Below, one piece after another: positions 43,053 through 52,625 of a stretch of 64,000 nucleotides of DNA. Location: contig JAQFVV010012508.1 in assembly GCA_028023455.1 (NCBI GenBank), positions 3,031,877 through 3,095,876 of the forward strand, written 5' to 3'. The notes below the pieces were generated by a model that did not search any database, was not told the DNA's origin, and saw nothing but the letters and a program-made list of their open reading frames with translations. This DNA comes from Epiperipatus broadwayi (lineage: Eukaryota; Onychophora; Udeonychophora; Euonychophora; Peripatidae). The position numbers and the translations under genes are program-made. Positions within the stretch are counted from its first letter, which is position 1. Each line of letters starts with the position of its first letter.

Positions 43053-45152
43053 TTATAGATTTGTATATTTGTCCAATATTTCATATAGTGTGTTTAGATA
43101 TTTCTGAGTTGGCAGAATGATCAAGACATCATCCATGTAAGCGATTGCTTTGATCGCTCTTTTGAGTCTGGGTATATATATTCCAGGTAGGTTATCTTCA
43201 ATGTCTTTAAGAAGTGGATTGATGTAGCAGGCAAACAGGAGAGCACTGAGTGGAGATCCTTGTGGAATTGAAGTATTCGGAGTAAAACTGTTTGTATATA
43301 CTCCATTGAGTGATATGTGAATTTCCCTATTGTGTAGTAAATTGTCCAATATCTGAATTATCTGGGAGGGAACACCAAGGCCCTCCAAAATATTCAGCAG
43401 TGTGCTGATATTGACTGAGTCAAATGCTTCAGATATGTCAAGTTGTACAGCAATGGGCTTGGATTTTCTGTTGGTTCTGATGTAATCCAAGAGTATTTTG
43501 GTTTCACCAATCGCCGTGAGTGCTGAGGAGCCTTTTTTGGCATACTGAGAGGGCATGATATGACTCAGGATTTTATGTTGTATCTTATCTTTAATGACAC
43601 CCTCTATAATCTTTATTAAGAATGGAGACATGGATATGGGTCTTGAGTTGTTTATATCAGTAGGGTCTTTGCTCTTTTTCGTAAATGGCACCAATGCAAC
43701 TGGATATAAATTTTTAATGAACCTTTGCTTTTGCGCAAGATGGTCAATCATTAACATGATGATTGGGACAGTAAAATTGCTTAAGTGGGAGAGAAGAAAT
43801 TTAGGTATCCCATGCATTCCAGGATGGATGCTGTCTGGAAGGGAGCATAGTTTGTTTTTAATATCTTGGACTGTGATCAAATGATCATTACTGGATGAAT
43901 GTCTTGTCCAATCATGATCTACTGATGAGTTTTGTTTTTTAAATTTGTTTTCAAAGTGTAGTTTAATTTTTTCAAGCATGTGGTATCCAGTCATGCTGGT
44001 GCCCTGATGTTTAATTAGTATTGGAGTATTTTGTTTTTTCTGTGGCCCCAGGGCCCACCTGAGATATCCTCTAGTCCAACAATATTGAGGAGCCAGATAT
44101 ATCTTGGATCTTTTCAGAGACACATATTCAGCAAGGGCTTTTTGCTTTGCTTTATATTCATTCTTAAGTGAGAGAATGTCATCTATCGAGTTGCTTTCAG
44201 TAGAGAACTGTTTAAGTTGAGCATTAATGTTCTCTAGGTCCTTTAATAATGAGGTTGGGCACTTTGACCTGCAGGAGTACTGGACTATTAGAGTTTGGAG
44301 AACTCCCACTAGTGCAAACCAAGCCTCTTCAGGTGGTCTTGAAGGTATATCTATTTTCCTAAATAGAATATATGCCTCTGATGGGATGGCTTCAGTTATG
44401 TTGGCATTTGTTAGCATTCTAATCGTTTTGTTGTGATTCAGTTGTGTGAGGTTATCAATTTGCATTGAGATGACCACTGCAAAGTGGTCAGAGAATGCTA
44501 CAGGCTGAAGCACTGCCTCCATAATGTAGTGGAATTCGGGTGTGTAAAAGACCAGATCTATCAAAGATTTGTGTCTTCTGGTATAGAATGAAAAAGCACT
44601 ATCTGGAAAAAAACCTTCCCCACTAAGAAAGCCTCTATTCAGAAGATGAAGGTATTTATTGACAAATTCTCCATAGGAAGTGTTAAAATCCCCAACAATC
44701 ATTGTTGGCCAGCTACTGGTGGAGATTATCAGGTTGATGCTATTAACTATTTTAATATATGAACTGACATTGTTAGGAGTGTATATGTATATAGCATTAA
44801 AGGTGGTAGTTGCATATGTGAGTTTGATAGATATTATATTTTTGTCTGTGTAAGTAATTTTAAAACTATCTGGAGCATTTTTACTATTTATAATTATGCC
44901 TACTTTTCCAGCTGCTACATTACTAGTGCTAAACTGAGTGTAACCCAGTTTGGATAGTTCTTCCATGATAATACTGCTGGAGTTTATGTGATATTTAGTT
45001 TCTCCCATGAATAGTATATGTGGTAGGTTGTTTTGAAACCAGTGTTTTATGTCATATACATGGGCAGTGGAGTTGATACCTCTTATATTCAACCCCACAA
45101 TCTTACAATTAATAGTCTGCACTATGTTGGTGACTGCTATAGATAACCGCAA
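43053..45152 (-). CDS. LINE ORF2: endonuclease and reverse transcriptase (ends at premature stop)
   Basis: 699 codons. Residues ~16-230 are an APE-type endonuclease: LNIRG (N22), GETKYH (E51), IYTPNN, VGDFNTSYG (D155, N157), SLIDLVF (D199) and SDH (221-223), so all expected catalytic positions are present. It would nick target DNA for target-primed reverse transcription. Residues ~480-699 are the reverse transcriptase: NNSRPIS, QLDISEAFDSVN with catalytic D572, IPQGSPLSALLF, and AYMDDVLI with D674-D675 (YMDD instead of the usual YADD). The TAA after KYTNL is a nonsense change, because the same frame continues DLKINTGKS. ORF2 overlaps the end of ORF1 by 44 bp in another frame, typical of LINEs. 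Confidence 0.92.
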   Translation of the reverse strand: MRLSIAVTNIVQTINCKIVGLNIRGINSTAHVYDIKHWFQNNLPHILFMGETKYHINSSSIIMEELSKLGYTQFSTSNVAAGKVGIIINSKNAPDSFKITYTDKNIISIKLTYATTTFNAIYIYTPNNVSSYIKIVNSINLIISTSSWPTMIVGDFNTSYGEFVNKYLHLLNRGFLSGEGFFPDSAFSFYTRRHKSLIDLVFYTPEFHYIMEAVLQPVAFSDHFAVVISMQIDNLTQLNHNKTIRMLTNANITEAIPSEAYILFRKIDIPSRPPEEAWFALVGVLQTLIVQYSCRSKCPTSLLKDLENINAQLKQFSTESNSIDDILSLKNEYKAKQKALAEYVSLKRSKIYLAPQYCWTRGYLRWALGPQKKQNTPILIKHQGTSMTGYHMLEKIKLHFENKFKKQNSSVDHDWTRHSSSNDHLITVQDIKNKLCSLPDSIHPGMHGIPKFLLSHLSNFTVPIIMLMIDHLAQKQRFIKNLYPVALVPFTKKSKDPTDINNSRPISMSPFLIKIIEGVIKDKIQHKILSHIMPSQYAKKGSSALTAIGETKILLDYIRTNRKSKPIAVQLDISEAFDSVNISTLLNILEGLGVPSQIIQILDNLLHNREIHISLNGVYTNSFTPNTSIPQGSPLSALLFACYINPLLKDIEDNLPGIYIPRLKRAIKAIAYMDDVLIILPTQKYLNTLYEILDKYTNL

Positions 45153-46560
45153 GCGGGTTTGTAGATGGTGAATTGGTCTTTGGTCTTATATTTGGTCGGA
45201 GGACTTGAGAATCTTCTGAAAAGGTTGGTGTAAAAAGATTGACAGATTCACATGTGTCTTCTCTATCTATTCCATTTGATGGGTTTGGAATTATAGGGTT
45301 ACTTGTCTTTCTTATCTTCTTGATACTGCTTGTTGTGCTAGATTTAATAGTATTTGCTGGAACTATGGAACTACAACCCTCATCTTCTGAGTCTATCTTT
45401 TGATTTGTGAAAGATTTTCTTTTATTGTTTATAATTATGGATTGTGTAAACTCCATTTCAGTTTCATCATTAGGTTTATACTCAGATTCAATGTGTGTTT
45501 TGTTTTTACAAGATGACTTCTTAATTATTTTGTTTTGAGTCTTGCCTCTATTGAGATCTGGTATATGGTTTTGCAAAGGTAGCATTTTATCCTGATTGTT
45601 GGTGTGTATCAGATTGTATGGCTGTTTTTGATTGTGTGTAGCTGTGTTCAAATCTTTTGGTTTTATCTTTGTTGGTATAGGTACATTGTTACTTGAGAAC
45701 TTTTGTGTGTTTTGTTTGTTTGTGGTATGTGGTAAGTTTAATGAAGTTTTAAAACTTAGTAATTGGTTATCTCTTTGAAGTGAATTGGTTGTGTTAATAT
45801 TTTGGTCTATTAAGAAACACTGCTTATCACTTTGGTTTGTTTTGGGTAAGAGTTGCACATTTCGGTCTATTTCCGAACATTTATGGTTTTGGTTGTTTCT
45901 TTCTCCACAGTGGGAGCAATTCCTTGTCATGCACTCTCTGATCAAGTGTGTTCTTTGACCACAAGCAAAGCATTGGGGTCTTACTCCCAGAAATGTAAGA
46001 ATCATAGGAACTCCCTTGAAACTGATGGTAGTGGGTATATATGTAGGTTTAATTCCTTGTTTCAGATGCAATTCAAACACAGCAGTGTTAGATAATATTG
46101 CATCACCAGCCCTATCTTCTGGTAAATATATAAATTTGTATATCTTTCCAAATGGGCTGAGGGTGCTTTGAAGCTGATCTTCTTCAAAACCAGAAATGCA
46201 GTTTTTTATCCTGCCAGATAATGCTGATGTTCTGTTGAAGTCAACATAGCAAATAAAATGGTTATTGATGGTCCTATTGTTGACTTTGAAATTATTCCTT
46301 TCAGCCCAAGTTTTGAACTCGACCGCTATATAGCGGTCATTGGGATGTGTTAGTATTCTGTGAATGCCCGCACCCATAGACCCTTTTTTGATCATTGCAC
46401 AGAATGAGTCTATGGGGAATTTGATAAGTGAGCAATTAGGGTCTGTGATGGCCATGACGAGACTCTTGTCACTATTATAATTCAGCAGTGATTTAAGCAA
46501 AAGATTAGGGAATGGTTCTATTAAATTGAAATGATAGATGATTATAATGGTCTTCTTCAT
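45109..46560 (-). CDS. LINE ORF1, C-terminal part: RRM-like region and two zinc knuckles
   Basis: 483 codons. Residues ~100-165 (ICYVDFNRTSALSGRIKN, FEEDQLQSTLSPFGKIYKF) resemble the RRM-like RNA-binding region of L1/Tx1-group ORF1. Next comes a CCHC knuckle at C197-C200-H205-C210 (CFACGQRTHLIREC) and a second variant knuckle C215-C218-H226-C228. The remaining ~250 residues are polar, Asn/Thr/Lys-rich and probably disordered. ORF1 proteins coat the LINE RNA. The frame overlaps the upstream ORF1 piece (ending 46505) by at least 56 bp and stays open upstream of the Met, so either a frameshift mutation or a translational frameshift joins them. Confidence 0.85.
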   Translation of the reverse strand: MKKTIIIIYHFNLIEPFPNLLLKSLLNYNSDKSLVMAITDPNCSLIKFPIDSFCAMIKKGSMGAGIHRILTHPNDRYIAVEFKTWAERNNFKVNNRTINNHFICYVDFNRTSALSGRIKNCISGFEEDQLQSTLSPFGKIYKFIYLPEDRAGDAILSNTAVFELHLKQGIKPTYIPTTISFKGVPMILTFLGVRPQCFACGQRTHLIRECMTRNCSHCGERNNQNHKCSEIDRNVQLLPKTNQSDKQCFLIDQNINTTNSLQRDNQLLSFKTSLNLPHTTNKQNTQKFSSNNVPIPTKIKPKDLNTATHNQKQPYNLIHTNNQDKMLPLQNHIPDLNRGKTQNKIIKKSSCKNKTHIESEYKPNDETEMEFTQSIIINNKRKSFTNQKIDSEDEGCSSIVPANTIKSSTTSSIKKIRKTSNPIIPNPSNGIDREDTCESVNLFTPTFSEDSQVLRPNIRPKTNSPSTNPLAVIYSSHQHSADY

Positions 46561-47836
46561 AGTTGTCTGTTGTGAATATGTATTTGTCTGTGGATATATT
46601 AGCAGGTTGTTTGTTAAAATTATCTTCCATGAGATCGAGTAGTGTTGAGTTAGTTGGGTTTACCCGTAACGCATTTTCAGTTACTGTTGTGTTGCGATTT
46701 CCTGAGCTAGAATAGGACGAGTTTTTATCTGTTACTTTTATTTTTGCTATATTAGCATATGTGTTTCTATTTTGTGTATTAAAGCTTGTTTGTGGTTGAT
46801 TTATATGTGTATTAGTTTTATTTGCTTGAGTATTATCATTTAAATCTGTTGCAATATTAGATTTTCCTGAATATGTGCAAGTATTGATGGGGTTTCCTAG
46901 ATTTCCGTTTTGCGCCCCTATTGGTAGCGCTTGTTTTCCTGAAGGTTTAACATTACTATTTTTCCCAATTAATACGTCATTATTTCCTGTGGATATGCTG
47001 TGAATTATTTCATTGTTTGATGATTTTAAAATAAATGTGTTATTACTAATTTGATTTTTGTTGTTTAATTTCGGTTTTGAGTTGTGATTATTCTCTAATG
47101 GATGATCTTTTTTCATAAAATCTGCGCTGCCGTGACCGATGGCTTCATCCCGGCCACTGCAAATATCGGATCTAATTTCATGTTGGTTAACTTGATTTTG
47201 TGAATTATTGTTGACTAATTCCTGACAATAATTGGAATTTTGTTTTATATTTTCTTGTTCTTTTATTGTTTGAGTTTTATTTTTCCGTTTGATATGATTT
47301 TGGAAATCACTGTGATTTTCTTTTACATGATCAGCTATATCTCCTGCGTTAAGGTTCGGGCTTAGCACTAATGCTGCATCATGCTCCGAGCTTGGTATTT
47401 TTTTTTTTCGCTTTTTGCTGTGTTTTTTAATTTTATTTGTGTCGGAGTTTAATTTCGGCTTTTTGGGCAGAATTGCTTGTGTTTTATTAGATATTGATTG
47501 TTTATTTGTATTTACTTTTATTTTTGGGACTGGAGAAGCTTTGCTATTGATGAGTGAGTCCATGCTATCCATTTTAAATAAACTTTTATTATTTTGTCCG
47601 GAGATTACGTAAGTGTCCGATACCTGAGCGATATGCTCTGGGCTCCGGACTTTTTTTGATTCTTTAGATTTAACTGATGTAATTTTTGATTTGCTTTCAC
47701 ATTTATCGTATGTTTTCCTAATGTACAACATGCCTGTAGTTTTTTTGCTAATATTTTCTTCTGTTTTAAGGTCTGTTGTTTCTTTCGATGATTGATAAAT
47801 TAACTCGTTTGAATCGCTAGAAGATTGAGAGCCCAA
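46505..47836 (-). CDS. LINE ORF1, middle part: long disordered segment
   Basis: 443 residues counted from a TTG; the frame is open further upstream (NEKRKSEILASDSDSSELGS), so no genuine start is implied. It is rich in Ser, Asn, Lys and Thr, with a basic cluster (KHSKKRKKKIPSSE) that could be nuclear-localising. No folded domain is recognisable. It lies between ORF1 pieces in another frame: the left neighbour ends PRMKKENQKS at 47860 beside an A run, which looks like a one-base indel. Taken together, ORF1 would exceed 1,000 residues, far longer than the usual 300-600. Confidence 0.6.
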   Translation of the reverse strand: MGSQSSSDSNELIYQSSKETTDLKTEENISKKTTGMLYIRKTYDKCESKSKITSVKSKESKKVRSPEHIAQVSDTYVISGQNNKSLFKMDSMDSLINSKASPVPKIKVNTNKQSISNKTQAILPKKPKLNSDTNKIKKHSKKRKKKIPSSEHDAALVLSPNLNAGDIADHVKENHSDFQNHIKRKNKTQTIKEQENIKQNSNYCQELVNNNSQNQVNQHEIRSDICSGRDEAIGHGSADFMKKDHPLENNHNSKPKLNNKNQISNNTFILKSSNNEIIHSISTGNNDVLIGKNSNVKPSGKQALPIGAQNGNLGNPINTCTYSGKSNIATDLNDNTQANKTNTHINQPQTSFNTQNRNTYANIAKIKVTDKNSSYSSSGNRNTTVTENALRVNPTNSTLLDLMEDNFNKQPANISTDKYIFTTDNYEEDHYNHLSFQFNRTIP

Positions 47837-47859
47837 CTCGCTCGAGTCACTATCTGAGG

Positions 47860-48443
47860 CTAGGATTTCTGATTTTCTTTTTTCATTCTAGGAAAAGGGC
47901 ATTGTGGTATTAAATTTTGTGTTTTGAGTACATTCATGGATATATCTTTAATATTACCATGTTCAGGAGGGTCTAAATTCACTTGTTCATTATTTGCAAG
48001 TTGTGCATTATGCATAAGGCTTTGCATTTCGCTACGATTAGACTTTTCTTTAGATTGTAAATTTGTTACAATTTCAGAATTATTTTGAAAAGAAAATTGA
48101 TTATTTGAAATATTTTGGTTAGATGAACTAGATTCTGAAGTATCATTAATAAAAATGTGCGATTCATCAGGTCTTTTATTTAGATATTGTTTGTTATTAT
48201 CGGAAAGGTTTAAGCTTACGTTATCACTCATATTAACTGACTCTGAGCTTTGAGTAATGTTATCTATAATATTTTTTCCATCAATCTTTTCTAATGACTT
48301 TTTAGGTATTTTCTGAGTTTTTGGATTTTTCTTGTTAGGTAATAGTGTTTTGATCCGTAATTTAGCTTTTTGAAAGCTGGATGGCTTTAGAAAATCTTTT
48401 TTTTTTATACTGATTCTTTTTCTGAATCGCTAAGCTCTGACAT
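47860..48443 (-). CDS. LINE ORF1, N-terminal part
   Basis: The open frame containing 48231-47860 reads MSDNVSLNLSDNNKQYLN.. and extends upstream without a stop to about 48400 (KKKDFLKPSSFQKAKLRI, PNKKNPKTQKIPKKSLEK). In the neighbouring frame an ATG at 48443 gives MSELSDSEKESV and then a stop at a run of ten A, so a one-base change in that run probably separates the real start from the rest. The composition is acidic/serine-rich and then lysine-rich, with no domain. Assignment to ORF1 is by position and by continuity across frames. Confidence 0.55.
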
Positions 48444-48656
48444 GGCGATCTCTGCATTAATTACATTTTTGTTTCTAAATCTTGTTATAGAGCGATTTTT
48501 TCGCAATTCCATTCAATGATCTAGTAAATAAAGATCTTACCTTTAATTTAAGTGTATTCTGGTATATTTCTCAGATGAATTTCTTTTCTCTTTTGGGTAA
48601 TTTTAAACGATCTCTAAATATTCTCTCTTCAGTGAAATAACTTAAAGATGCTGTAT
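48444..48656 (-). other. LINE 5' leader
   Basis: About 210 bp between the putative ORF1 start and the 5' junction. No promoter motif is recognised. The junction is blurred by a 40-bp direct duplication (48657-48691 repeated at 48697-48731) of flanking R3k sequence. Confidence 0.5.
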
Positions 48657-48731
48657 AATTAAATTCTTTGTTGAAATTATATTATAACATTTTCACAATT
48701 AAATTCTTTGTTGAAATTATATTATAACATT
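48657..48731. repeat. 40-bp flanking duplication at the LINE 5' junction
   Basis: AATTAAATTCTTTGTTGAAA through TTATAACATT is present twice in tandem, the second copy overlapping the target-site duplication (48687-48710). Copy II has it once. It may have arisen during second-strand synthesis at insertion. Confidence 0.7.
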
Positions 48732-50168
48732 CACATATTTTTTATGTTAAGTTTTACTTTGATGGGTATAGTTTCCCTATTTTTTAAAATAAATACTATC
48801 AAATTTTTGACAATTGATTGTTCTTGTAAAATGTCCTTTTTTTCTAGTCTAAAAGATTTTTGGAAATCTTTTTCTCCACTGTTAATTATAACATTGGTTT
48901 TTTTTTCCAAATTTATAAATAGAAAATTTAAATCTTTTTTTTCTTTAATAAACAATTTTAAACAAATATCAATTTATATATATCAGTTATAAAAATGTCA
49001 TTTTACTAAGGAAATTATTTAAAAGTTCATTATCATATATAACACTACTCACCACCAGCTGTATATATGTTTATTTGTGATTCTTTGCCTTTAGATATGT
49101 CAGCTTACATATAATTATTTCAGCAAGCTGGGGTTCCCCTTGGCATATATAACACTACTCACCACCAGCTGTATATATGTTTATTTGGGATTCTTTGCCT
49201 TTAGATATGTCAGCTTACATATAATTATTTCAGCAAGCTGGGGTTCCCCTTGGCAAGCTGGAAGATTATTCTTGGTAAATTTGCTTTTATTGATTGTCAT
49301 CATCAGGAAAAATATAATCCATGTAAAATGTTGGTCTGTAGTGGGTCTCCCTTCTGTCTAGGATTGTTCCAAGCAAGCAGATGTCTTGGATTGGGCTTCA
49401 GGTAAACTAGCTGTCTTGGTTTGATAGATTTCAGGCAACTGTCCTCTCCACATTTAAGGCTATGAATTTCAAAACAAGAATTTGGGTCATTTTTCTCCAT
49501 GTGAATTCAAACTCCTGTGAAGGAAAATAGTAGCAGTTCCTGGATCTACTCTCCTGCCACCAGCTGCATCAGTTCATGGTAACTATTCTGCCAACTCTCT
49601 GATACAGTCAATGACAAACTGCAGCAATCTGTTTTGGTCAGCTAATTGGTGCCACTTACTCAAAAAAATTTTACTAGCCTAACTGTTCTATTCAGCTCTT
49701 ACAAAAACTATAATTCAGACTAATCTTTTCAAAAACCACTATCCAGACTGTAGCTGATATTCTTATCAGCCCTTTTATAGAATCATCTGAGGTGATGACA
49801 ACACCTTGATTGAAAACAGTGTTTTTTAATCTCTAATCCCTTTTCAAAACAAGCTTGAATTTTTTGTCAAAGTGTGATCTGCATGTTTTCACTTAGGGGA
49901 TTTCTAATAGATAGAAATTTTGTTCAATTAATTTAAAAAAGTCAAAGACACCATACTTGTTTTTAAATTTCAAAATCAGAACAATAATAGTGCAATATTT
50001 ATATTTATTCAGACCTTTTTAAAAGTTTAATTTATAATAAAATTTTATTCTAAATCAGAGTTATTTAACCCTTTACAGTCATAATTATACCAGGAAATGT
50101 AAAAAAATATCTATGTGCACACACACCATATTATTATGTGCTATGTAACCCAACTGGTTACAATATGT
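48687..50168 (-). repeat. Dispersed repeat R3k, copy III, part 2
   Basis: Continues copy III beyond the LINE; reverse match to 5881-4540. It contains GGGTTCCCCTTGG, GTCTGTAGTGGGTCTCCCTT, CACTTAGGGGATTTCTAATA and ATGTGCTATGTAACCCAACT. Three open frames here are shadows of repeat sequence and are broken in copy II. Confidence 0.8.
49034..49253. repeat. 110-bp tandem duplication inside R3k copy III
   Basis: CATATATAACACTACTCACC through GGGGTTCCCCTTGG is present at 49034-49143 and 49144-49253 with a single base difference noticed (TTTGTGA/TTTGGGA). Copy II has one copy, so the duplication is recent and specific to copy III. Confidence 0.9.
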
Positions 50169-50169
50169 T

Positions 50170-51110
50170 TTACTGAGTGTGTATTCACTCATTCATTCAA
50201 TGAAAGAATAAAAATAAGAATAAAAATTTACTATACTATATTTTTGTTTTTTAAATAAAGTAAAAAACAAAATGGCTGACTTTCATTACAATGAAATGCA
50301 TTCTGGGTGATTTTTTTTACAATAACTTTTTTCTCTTATAAAAAGTATAATTGCAATTTTCCTACAATTTCTTGAATTGTTTTGATGCTTTTAGTGTCAA
50401 TATGACCTTTAAAAATGTTTTAAAATGTTGTAAAACTTTTAGCACTACATTTGGAAAACATTCTATTACACAAACTACTGTATGTCAAATTTGGAAAGCA
50501 AAGGAAGAATATGTTTTCACCATAAGTTAATTAAATTTTATTAATAAATATGATTATGTATGGCACTGAAAGACAGAAAAATGGCTACTCGAATATTGTA
50601 AAATTTATTTATAAATTTTTTTTTTTTTAAAAAATGTAATCACATACGATACTCAGTGAAGAAAAAATGTCTGCCTAAATATTATAAAATGTACTAAATT
50701 TGTGAATTTTAATGTTTTTTTTTGTTAGTTTGTTTATTTGGTTTTTAGGATAGTGTATAATTGAAGAAATGGATATTGGTAGAGCGTAGTTCATTGCTTT
50801 ACTTTCTTTTTTTAGCATTAAGATATGCGTAAATAATGATCATGAACCTAATATCCAGATCTATAAAGTTTTACCAACTAGACCACTTCCGTAAATAATA
50901 AAATCAAATACACAGTGAGTTATAAGCTAAACTGTGATGTAATCAGTTTGATGAGATTTTAAAGAAGTGATAATACTTCAAAATTATAAGATCCATTTTT
51001 AAATTATCTGAAAATTCTAAAGCTCACTAAAAGAATAGACCTTTATTGTTTACAAGTATTTCAGTGCAAAAAAAAAAAACAATTTATTTCAGTAATTTAT
51101 AATATAATTT
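50170..51110. other. No recognised feature
   Basis: AT-rich DNA with small poly-T and poly-A runs; no gene. Confidence 0.4.
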
Positions 51111-51129
51111 TAACTTGATATTTTTACAG

Positions 51130-51300
51130 CATCAAAGATCCACTAGCCATGCATTTGAACCTACATCTACAGAAATACTGTGCGTGGAGCATCACACTGT
51201 AAAACACATGGTAAAAGAGGCATGCTTTATAGCAGACGATGCCAGTGCCATTAACCAAAAGGAATCCTGTTTCTCCATTTCTAAAAAATGGGCAATTTAA
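51130..51300 (+). other. Unrecognised exon-like open segment
   Basis: A 56-codon segment (HQRSTSHAFEPTSTEILCVE, HHTVKHMVKEACFIADDA, SAINQKESCFSISKKWAI, stop) has balanced amino-acid use and higher G+C than its surroundings. It is preceded by TTGATATTTTTACAG at 51115-51129, a good 3' splice acceptor. It could be a terminal exon of a host gene or a piece of an unknown element. The opposite strand is also open for 65 codons, which weakens the case. No function assigned. Confidence 0.2.
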
Positions 51301-51549
51301 ATACATTGCATAAATTTGCATACATCAAGCTTATACATACCATTTGCCAACACTTCCATCATATGGTATGAATACGGGAACCAGACATTCCTGAATGTAG
51401 CATTTATATTTTTTATTTATCGTTATACCTTCACGTTTTCTGCGTTTTGTTATATGTAAAGTATAATTAAGTATTTAATGTAATATTAGTGAAACTAAAT
51501 TCTTCATTTGAAAAATATAATAAGATTTACGGTGCATGAATTAATGAAT

Positions 51550-52625
51550 TGATTAAAAGCAGCACCATATTGGTGTTCTGGGTTGTACTTTAGCATCTAA
51601 GTCCACCTTTCTATTTATAGAACTAACAAGGTCTTCAAATTGGTCTGCATTCTCAAGCTGATAAGATATGGGGGCGGGGGTTCTTTTGTCATTAGCTGAT
51701 AAAGAATATGAGTTTTAAAACACTGATTATTAAACCAAAATCTTTAAATAGTGTATTCAAAACATTAAGTATATTCTAAAAAATATCTTATAAATTCAGA
51801 ATCCAAGATAAATTCTTATTTTCACTTTTAATTGATTCAGTTAAAAATTTCACTATCAAATCTTAATCATGTCTTGAATCCTATTTCACTAAACCAATTA
51901 TAAACAATTTCAAAGGCAACAGTTATAATAATTAAAAATAGCATTGGAGCAAATACTCATACTTATTTAACACCAGTTTTCATTTTAAATACCTTATTGT
52001 CCACATGTTGTAATAACACTTCCTCTTATTTCATCATGTAAGAAATGTATATCATAAATAATTTTTGGTAGTCAACAACTCCGTAAACCTCTTCTATTAA
52101 CGGAATCAAATGCTTTAACCAAATCAATAAGTGCAGCATATAAATCACTTTTATTCTTAATACTTTTCTTGCATATGTCTAGCAACTAAAAACATGATTA
52201 TAGTGCTTCTTGATTCTCTAAAACCACATTTTAACCATTCATCTATCACCGAAAGCAATCTATTCAACACAATCTTTGTAAGTGATTTGTCTAGAGTAAA
52301 AAATAATGATATTCCATGATAATTGCTGCAATTTTGTCTCTTCCCCTTATTTTTACAACTTGGAGCAATCATGTGGCCATATATCCTAAAAATTTCCAAT
52401 ATTTTTGAAGCTGACATATCACAATCACTTTTGAAAACTCCAGCTATTTCATCAAAATATGCAGCCTTTGAATTTTTAAGATTACTTAGAACTATTTTGA
52501 CTTCATTACTTTGGATATCTTTATCCATATCTATATGTGTGGGTAAAATGGATATATCATTAAAAGTAGTCATCTCAATTCTTGTATCATTATTCAAAAG
52601 ATGATCAAAATGCTCCTCTTCAAAG
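51550..52625 (-). pseudogene. RTE-like LINE reverse transcriptase, decayed
   Basis: The longest open piece, 52597-52157, reads EVKIVLSNLKNSKAAYFDEI (linker before the RT), NKGKRQNCSNYHGISL (the 'KKGD...C.NYRGISL' motif), KSLTKIVLNRLLSVIDEWL and GFRESRSTI. Beyond a stop, other frames give ALIDLVKAFDSVNR (motif A with the catalytic Asp), then ICSNAIF-type remains of 'G..QGC.LAP..F', and near 51650 LENADQFEDLVSSINRKVDL, the 'LE.VD.FKYLGS.IS.KGDL' segment after the YADD box. Frame changes and stops are numerous, so it is an old dead copy. Confidence 0.75.

Larger units (their letters stand above)
41770..48656 (-). mobile_element. Near-complete ~6.9-kb LINE (L1/Tx1-group-like)
   Basis: A minus-strand non-LTR retrotransposon has, from right to left, a short 5' leader, an unusually long ORF1 in three frames ending in zinc knuckles, an overlapping ORF2 with apurinic-type endonuclease and reverse transcriptase, and a C-terminal zinc-finger-like motif. 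A short 3' UTR (41770-41898) follows; no clear poly-A is seen. It is inserted in R3k with a 24-bp duplication. ORF2 has one in-frame stop and one frameshift; ORF1 needs at least three frame changes. The clade call rests on the post-RT region (FLW/LLWKG-type) and terminal C-x2-C-x8-H-x4-C; another LINE clade is possible. Confidence 0.9.

Noticed and set aside
43594-44436. Plus-strand frames of 96 and 69 codons
   Set aside because: Antisense to LINE ORF2.
45853-47612. Plus-strand frames of 80 and 65 codons
   Set aside because: Antisense to LINE ORF1.
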